Under the pieces are notes generated by a model, which saw only the letters and a list, made by a program, of their open reading frames with translations, was not told the origin of the DNA and made no database searches. A stretch of DNA of 64,000 bases from RI-153 sp963752935 (GTDB lineage: Bacteria > Chloroflexota > Anaerolineae > Caldilineales > Caldilineaceae), in assembly GCA_963752935.1 (NCBI GenBank), contig CAVWAL010000022.1, positions 25,104 to 89,103 of the forward strand, given 5' to 3'. Position 1 is the stretch's first letter. Each line of letters opens with the position of its first letter. Position numbers and translations under genes: made by a program. Positions 60,437 to 64,000 of this stretch are shown in pieces.

Positions 60437-62692
60437 ATGTCTAGTACCGCCTCATTGACATTCGGTCCTCTGCTCAAGTATTTGCGCAAACAGGCCGGTA
60501 TGACCCAGGGCGATCTGGCCGCTGCGCTTGGCTATAGCCATTCGCTGATTTCCAGCCTGGAAACAGGCAACCGGCTGCCCGATCTGCAAGCAGTGCGCAA
60601 CCGTTTCGTCGCCGCACTTGGTTTGCAGGATAGCCCCAGTATTGCCGCCGCGCTGATCGAGCAGGCTGCTTTGGCGCGTGGAACGCATCTGCCTGGCGCC
60701 GGCCTATCCATGCCTGCCCTGCGCCTGCCGCTCCTTCTCGGGGAAGACGGCGGAGATACGCGCTTGCCCGCCCTGCCGACACCGATGATCGGGCGCACCA
60801 CTGAAGTCAACCAACTCTGCAATCGACTGCTTGGTCACACGGGGCGTTTGCTGACGTTGGTGGGGCCACCCGGAGTGGGCAAGACCACGCTGGCGTTGGC
60901 CGTGGCTGCCCAAATCCAGCACCACTACACAGACGGCGCCTGTTTTGTCGCGTTGGCGGCGGTGAGCGATCCCATGCAGGTGGCGTCTACCATCCTCAGC
61001 CAGGTCGCGCCTGAAGATGTCAGCACCAGGCCGCCGCAGCCCCGCTTGATCGAATGTTTGCGCCGCAAGAGCATGCTCCTGGTCCTGGACAACCTGGAGC
61101 AGATCGCCGACGTCGCCTCCTTGATCGCGACGATGCTCAGCGAATGTCCGTCGCTTACGATCCTGGCGACGAGCAGCGAACGGCTGCATCTGCGCGCCGA
61201 ACAGCGGTTCAATGTGCCGGCACTCAGTTTGGCGCAGGCAGTCGAACTCTTTGTCCAACGCGTGCAGGCCGTGGATAGTCAGTTTCTGCTCACCGCCGAA
61301 AACGAGCCGACCATCGCCGCCATTTGTACGCGGCTGGACTGTCTGCCGCTGGCATTGGAACTGTGTGCGGCACAGGTGGAACTCTTCACGCCGGAACAAT
61401 TGTTGGGCCAACTGCACGCCCGTCCTCTCGATCTGCTGGTGGACGGTGCGCGCGATCTGCCGCCGCACCAGCGCACCTTGCGCCATGCCATTCAACGCAG
61501 CTACGCCATGCTGCCGGCAGCGCAGCAAGCACTCTTTCGCCGCTTAGGCGTCTTTGTGGGTGGTTTCGATCTGGCTGCTATGCAAGTGATGCTGGACTGG
61601 CAAGAGATGCCGGATTCGGCGTCCTTGATCCCCAACCTCGACTCCCCCAGCTCCCTGCTCCAATCTCTGATTGCCAGGAGCCTGGTACGCACGGAAACGC
61701 TGGACAACGGTGAGCGACGCTTTTTCCTACTGGAGACGATCCGTGAGTTTGCGCTGGAGCAACTGCAACACGAGGACGAGGACGAGCCGGCGCGGCAGCG
61801 CCACTATGCCATTTATCTACAACGGTTCCGCAGCGCTGATACTCACTTGCGTGGTCCAGACGCGCCGTTCTGGTTTGCGCGGCTGCAACCTGAGCATGAC
61901 AATTTCCGCGCTGCGATGCAATGGACGATCAATAACGCATTCTATAGCGATACCGCATGGCTGATTGTTGCCGCAAATTGGTATCTGGAATATTGCAATC
62001 ATCAGTACGAGGCGGGCAAGTGGCTAATGCCGCTGATATCACATTTTCAAGTACTCGTTCCCGACTTGCGTCTTGCTATTTGGATCATCCTGAACGCGTA
62101 TAGCGGTTACTTAACAGAGATATCTCAAACAGTAAAACGCCTTGCGGAAGAGGGACTAGCCCGAGTCAGCACTTGTTCCTACAGAATCTTGCAGTCGGCG
62201 GCATGGCAAGTCCTTGCCGAGACCTATGCTGACGCATCGCAAGCGACCTTCGCCCGAGAGAACTCACTTGCCTTGGCGCGTGTGGCCTATGAATCGCCTG
62301 CACTTGGCTCCGAATTTTGTCTGCTGGCCGACCGTGATTTTATCCTCGGCGGCGGACTTTGGAGGCATGCACGTCTGCAGGCGGAACAGGGAGATTTTGT
62401 TCACGCTCGTTCGCTTGCGCATGAGAGCGTCAAGATCTTTCAAGCACGAGGAAATCGATATGAGCAGGCCGGTGGATTGGGCACGTTGGGATTGGTGGCG
62501 CTGTTGCAAGGAGATCATCAACAGGCACGCAAGCTGCTTGAGGATGCGTTGGCGCATGCCACAATGCATAATAGTTACTGGATGGCCTGCCAGTGGCAAC
62601 CGATTTTAGGATCTGTGCTGCCCTTTATGATGGCGAGACGCAGTTGGCCCGCAAGTTGCTGCATGAGAGCTGGAAGCAATGCATCGAATTGA
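60437..62692 (+). CDS. XRE-HTH / STAND-ATPase regulator, main part (frameshifted)
   Basis: A 751-residue ORF. It has an N-terminal Cro/XRE helix-turn-helix (residues ~8-62, MTQGDLAAALGYSHSLISSLETG), then an NB-ARC/AAA-type ATPase with Walker A GPPGVGKTT (143-151) and Walker B LLVLDNLEQ (213-221), a winged-helix-like region and TPR-like helices from about residue 480. The last ~30 residues (LPFMMARRSW...) are out of frame; the C-terminus continues in the frame of 62593 and then that of 62846. Intact, this would be a signal-integrating transcription regulator of about 900 residues. Two frameshifts (near 62610 and 62945) disrupt the tail. Confidence 0.82.
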   Translation: MSSTASLTFGPLLKYLRKQAGMTQGDLAAALGYSHSLISSLETGNRLPDLQAVRNRFVAALGLQDSPSIAAALIEQAALARGTHLPGAGLSMPALRLPLLLGEDGGDTRLPALPTPMIGRTTEVNQLCNRLLGHTGRLLTLVGPPGVGKTTLALAVAAQIQHHYTDGACFVALAAVSDPMQVASTILSQVAPEDVSTRPPQPRLIECLRRKSMLLVLDNLEQIADVASLIATMLSECPSLTILATSSERLHLRAEQRFNVPALSLAQAVELFVQRVQAVDSQFLLTAENEPTIAAICTRLDCLPLALELCAAQVELFTPEQLLGQLHARPLDLLVDGARDLPPHQRTLRHAIQRSYAMLPAAQQALFRRLGVFVGGFDLAAMQVMLDWQEMPDSASLIPNLDSPSSLLQSLIARSLVRTETLDNGERRFFLLETIREFALEQLQHEDEDEPARQRHYAIYLQRFRSADTHLRGPDAPFWFARLQPEHDNFRAAMQWTINNAFYSDTAWLIVAANWYLEYCNHQYEAGKWLMPLISHFQVLVPDLRLAIWIILNAYSGYLTEISQTVKRLAEEGLARVSTCSYRILQSAAWQVLAETYADASQATFARENSLALARVAYESPALGSEFCLLADRDFILGGGLWRHARLQAEQGDFVHARSLAHESVKIFQARGNRYEQAGGLGTLGLVALLQGDHQQARKLLEDALAHATMHNSYWMACQWQPILGSVLPFMMARRSWPASCCMRAGSNASN

Positions 62693-63148
62693 TGCACAAA
62701 CCTCTTCTTGCAAGGATATGCATCTATCTCGCTGAAACATCTCTTTGGGACGGGGCGATTGATGAGGTGGAAGGTTGGCTGACACAGTGTATGGACTTTC
62801 ATGTTCATCCACACCGGATAGGCAGCGCCAACTTGAACTTGCTCTTTGTGGCGGCGCGTCTGGCAGTCGCTCGCAAGCATTTTGACAGCGCTGCGGTGCT
62901 CTTCGGCGCGGCCGAAGAGATGCGGGTACAAGACGCACCGTACACTGGTTGCGCCGGTCCGAGGGCAAGTCGATGCGGCGCTGGCGGCAGTGCAGGCTGC
63001 ACTCGACCCCGTGACCTTCGCCGACGCCTACGCTGCCGGACGGCAGATGACCCAGGTAGAGGCATTTACGATGCTGTCTACCTCGCTAGGCGGCGAAGTG
63101 CGGCAGGACATACTCGGCCAGCAGCCGCAATCCCTCGATATCCCCTGA
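62593..63148 (+). pseudogene. XRE/STAND regulator, C-terminal remnant in two frames
   Basis: The TPR-rich tail of the preceding regulator continues in frame 1 (AALYDGETQLARKLLHESWKQCIEL through AAVLFGAAEEMRVQDAPYT) up to about 62945, then returns to frame 2 (APVRGQVDAALAAVQAALDPVTFADAYAAGRQMT) until the stop at 63148. This order of blocks fits the usual end of such proteins (LFGAAE..., then ADAYAAGR...). One base missing and then one extra base would explain it. Either the gene is decayed or the assembly has errors here. Confidence 0.75.
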
Positions 63149-63229
63149 CACTGTCCAGTGGAGCATTAGCTTTTCATCCGCAGATGAGGCTCCCTGGCGA
63201 CAATAGTTTCGTAAAAAGAGAAGATTCTC

Positions 63230-63258
63230 TTGACATCAAACAGCACGGATGGTAAACT
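63230..63258 (+). promoter_or_regulatory. HigBA promoter
   Basis: TTGACA (63230-63235) and TAAACT (63253-63258) are separated by 17 bases, a near-consensus sigma-70 promoter 21 bases before the higB start. The -10 touches the operator palindrome. Confidence 0.8.
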
Positions 63259-63276
63259 GTCTCCAAAATGGAGACA
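63258..63276 (+). promoter_or_regulatory. Palindromic operator at higBA
   Basis: TGTCTCC-AAAAT-GGAGACA is a perfect 7-bp inverted repeat that begins at the last base of the -10 box and ends 2 bases before the ATG of higB. This is the expected place for autorepression by the HigA antitoxin. Confidence 0.7.
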
Positions 63277-63278
63277 AC

Positions 63279-63572
63279 ATGCGTGTCTTGACGAAAAAGA
63301 GATTACGTGACTACTGGGCAAGACATCCTCAGGCAGAACAACCCTTGAAGCGTTGGCACGATTACGTGCGCAAAGCGGACTGGTCCTCGCCGGATGATGT
63401 AAAACACGATTACCGATCCGCCGATATTCTCCCCGATAACCGGGTTGTCTTTAACATTGCGGGCAATAATTACCGCCTTGTCGTCAAGATCGAATATCGA
63501 TTTCAGGATGTCTATGTTCGATTCATAGGAACCCATGCAGAATATGACCGCATTGACGCAACAACTATCTGA
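63279..63572 (+). CDS. higB: HigB-family mRNA interferase toxin
   Basis: A 97-residue RelE-fold toxin. MRVLTKKRLRDYWARHPQAEQPLKRWHDYVRKADW, then VFNIAGNNYRLVVKIEYRFQDVYVRFIGTHAEYDRID match HigB proteins, including the C-terminal HAEYDRI. HigB cleaves mRNA on the ribosome. I set the start at the ATG at 63279 since the operator ends just before it; an ORF from 63249 would begin inside the promoter. The gene overlaps higA by 38 bases. Toxin-first order is normal for higBA. Confidence 0.92.
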   Translation: MRVLTKKRLRDYWARHPQAEQPLKRWHDYVRKADWSSPDDVKHDYRSADILPDNRVVFNIAGNNYRLVVKIEYRFQDVYVRFIGTHAEYDRIDATTI

Positions 63573-63954
63573 ACCCGTGCTGATCAGGCCGATCATTACA
63601 GAGGCGGATTATGAAGCCGCTTTGGTGGAACTCGACAGGTTGGTTGGACGGGTGGAACCGGGCACGACCGAGGGCAATCGCTATGAGATTCTGGCCTCTC
63701 TGGTGGAAGCCTATGAAGAAGAAAATTATGCGATAGAACCTTCGGACGATCCTATTGCGATGATTGAATTTGCCCTCGATGCACGTGGATTGACTCGCAA
63801 AGATTTGCAGCCGTTCATCGGCACACGACAGCGCGTCTGGGATATTATGGAAAAACGCAGACGACTTACGCTGCCGATGATTCGTTCTCTGGCCGAAGGT
63901 TTAAACCTACCTACAGATGTTTTGGTGCAGGAGTATGCCCTTTCGTTAAAGTGA
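63535..63954 (+). CDS. higA: HigA-family antitoxin
   Basis: A 139-residue antitoxin of the HigA/COG5499 type. It has an acidic N-terminal region (PIITEADYEAALVELDRLVG) and a C-terminal helix-turn-helix (MIEFALDARGLTRKDLQPFIGTRQRVWDIMEKRRRLTLPMIRSLAEGLNLPTDVLVQEY). It should bind HigB and repress the palindrome upstream of higB. An internal ATG three codons in is an alternative start. The last ~46 bases of the window after its stop hold no feature that I can support. Confidence 0.92.
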   Translation: MQNMTALTQQLSEPVLIRPIITEADYEAALVELDRLVGRVEPGTTEGNRYEILASLVEAYEEENYAIEPSDDPIAMIEFALDARGLTRKDLQPFIGTRQRVWDIMEKRRRLTLPMIRSLAEGLNLPTDVLVQEYALSLK

Positions 63955-64000
63955 TCTATTTCCTGTCCGCTCCAAGATTTCCGCCACCGTCTCCTCCACG

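Noticed and set aside
63955..64000. Possible 3' end of a minus-strand gene at the right edge
   Set aside because: Only ~46 bases are available and no stop or motif can be judged.

Overview
The window reads as a GC-rich bacterial chromosome segment, most likely from an uncultured or little-studied Chloroflexota (Anaerolineae/Caldilineae-like). This is inferred from gene content: a tricorn-type protease, a c-di-AMP synthase operon, a paired GlgC/GlgD-like system, a DUF5054 glycosidase-like protein, many Gfo/Idh/MocA oxidoreductases, an AIM24 protein, LysM and lipobox proteins with Thr/Pro/Glu linkers, and no visible outer-membrane genes. I saw no rRNA, tRNA, CRISPR array or complete insertion sequence.

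Layout. 1-7.9 kb: the end of an unrecognised gene, a cyclase-family hydrolase, a GNAT protein, a TrmA/RlmD-like protein without its catalytic cysteine, a duplicated LysM surface protein broken by a frameshift, and a YceI lipoprotein. 8-12 kb: two Gfo/Idh/MocA proteins, a TIGR02206 membrane protein and a CBM9-like protein. 12-13 kb: a VapBC toxin-antitoxin pair flanked by dispersed hairpin repeats. 13-18 kb: a tocopherol-cyclase-like protein and a tricorn protease. 18-21.6 kb: a coupled lipoprotein hydrolase, YgfZ and LipM set, then a DUF503 gene behind a nested palindrome. 21.6-28.3 kb: lgt, a degenerate M28 peptidase, der, cdaR, cdaA and argF, all on the minus strand. 28.5-36 kb: an FAH-family enzyme, an HD phosphohydrolase, a membrane protein, a lipid kinase, a frameshifted GH13 amylase and a CapA-family lipoprotein. 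Three copies of a 91-bp palindromic element lie among these genes. 36-39.9 kb: AIM24, a SUI1-type factor and two adjacent ADP-glucose pyrophosphorylase paralogues, one of which looks catalytically dead. 40.2-42.5 kb: a two-gene operon of unknown function with a good promoter and terminator. 42.7-47.4 kb: an Rpn-type nuclease, a DUF5054 protein, a HAD phosphatase and two small proteins.

47.6-59.2 kb: eleven co-oriented genes that look like one catabolic operon. They encode a sugar-phosphate isomerase, E1-alpha, E1-beta and E2 of a 2-oxoacid dehydrogenase, a D-2-hydroxyacid dehydrogenase, an LLM flavin oxidoreductase, two SDRs, an enolase-superfamily protein, a Gfo/Idh/MocA protein and a phytanoyl-CoA-dioxygenase-like oxygenase. 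The substrate is unknown. 59.2-64 kb: a methyltransferase, a large XRE/STAND ATPase regulator with two frameshifts, and a HigBA toxin-antitoxin pair with a clear promoter and operator.

The most interesting signals are the 91-bp element family, the unknown operon at 40 kb, the large catabolic operon, and three paralogues that keep their fold but have lost catalytic residues. Three genes carry four frameshifts in total, so some may be sequence errors. Base positions of short sites were counted by hand and could be off by one or two.
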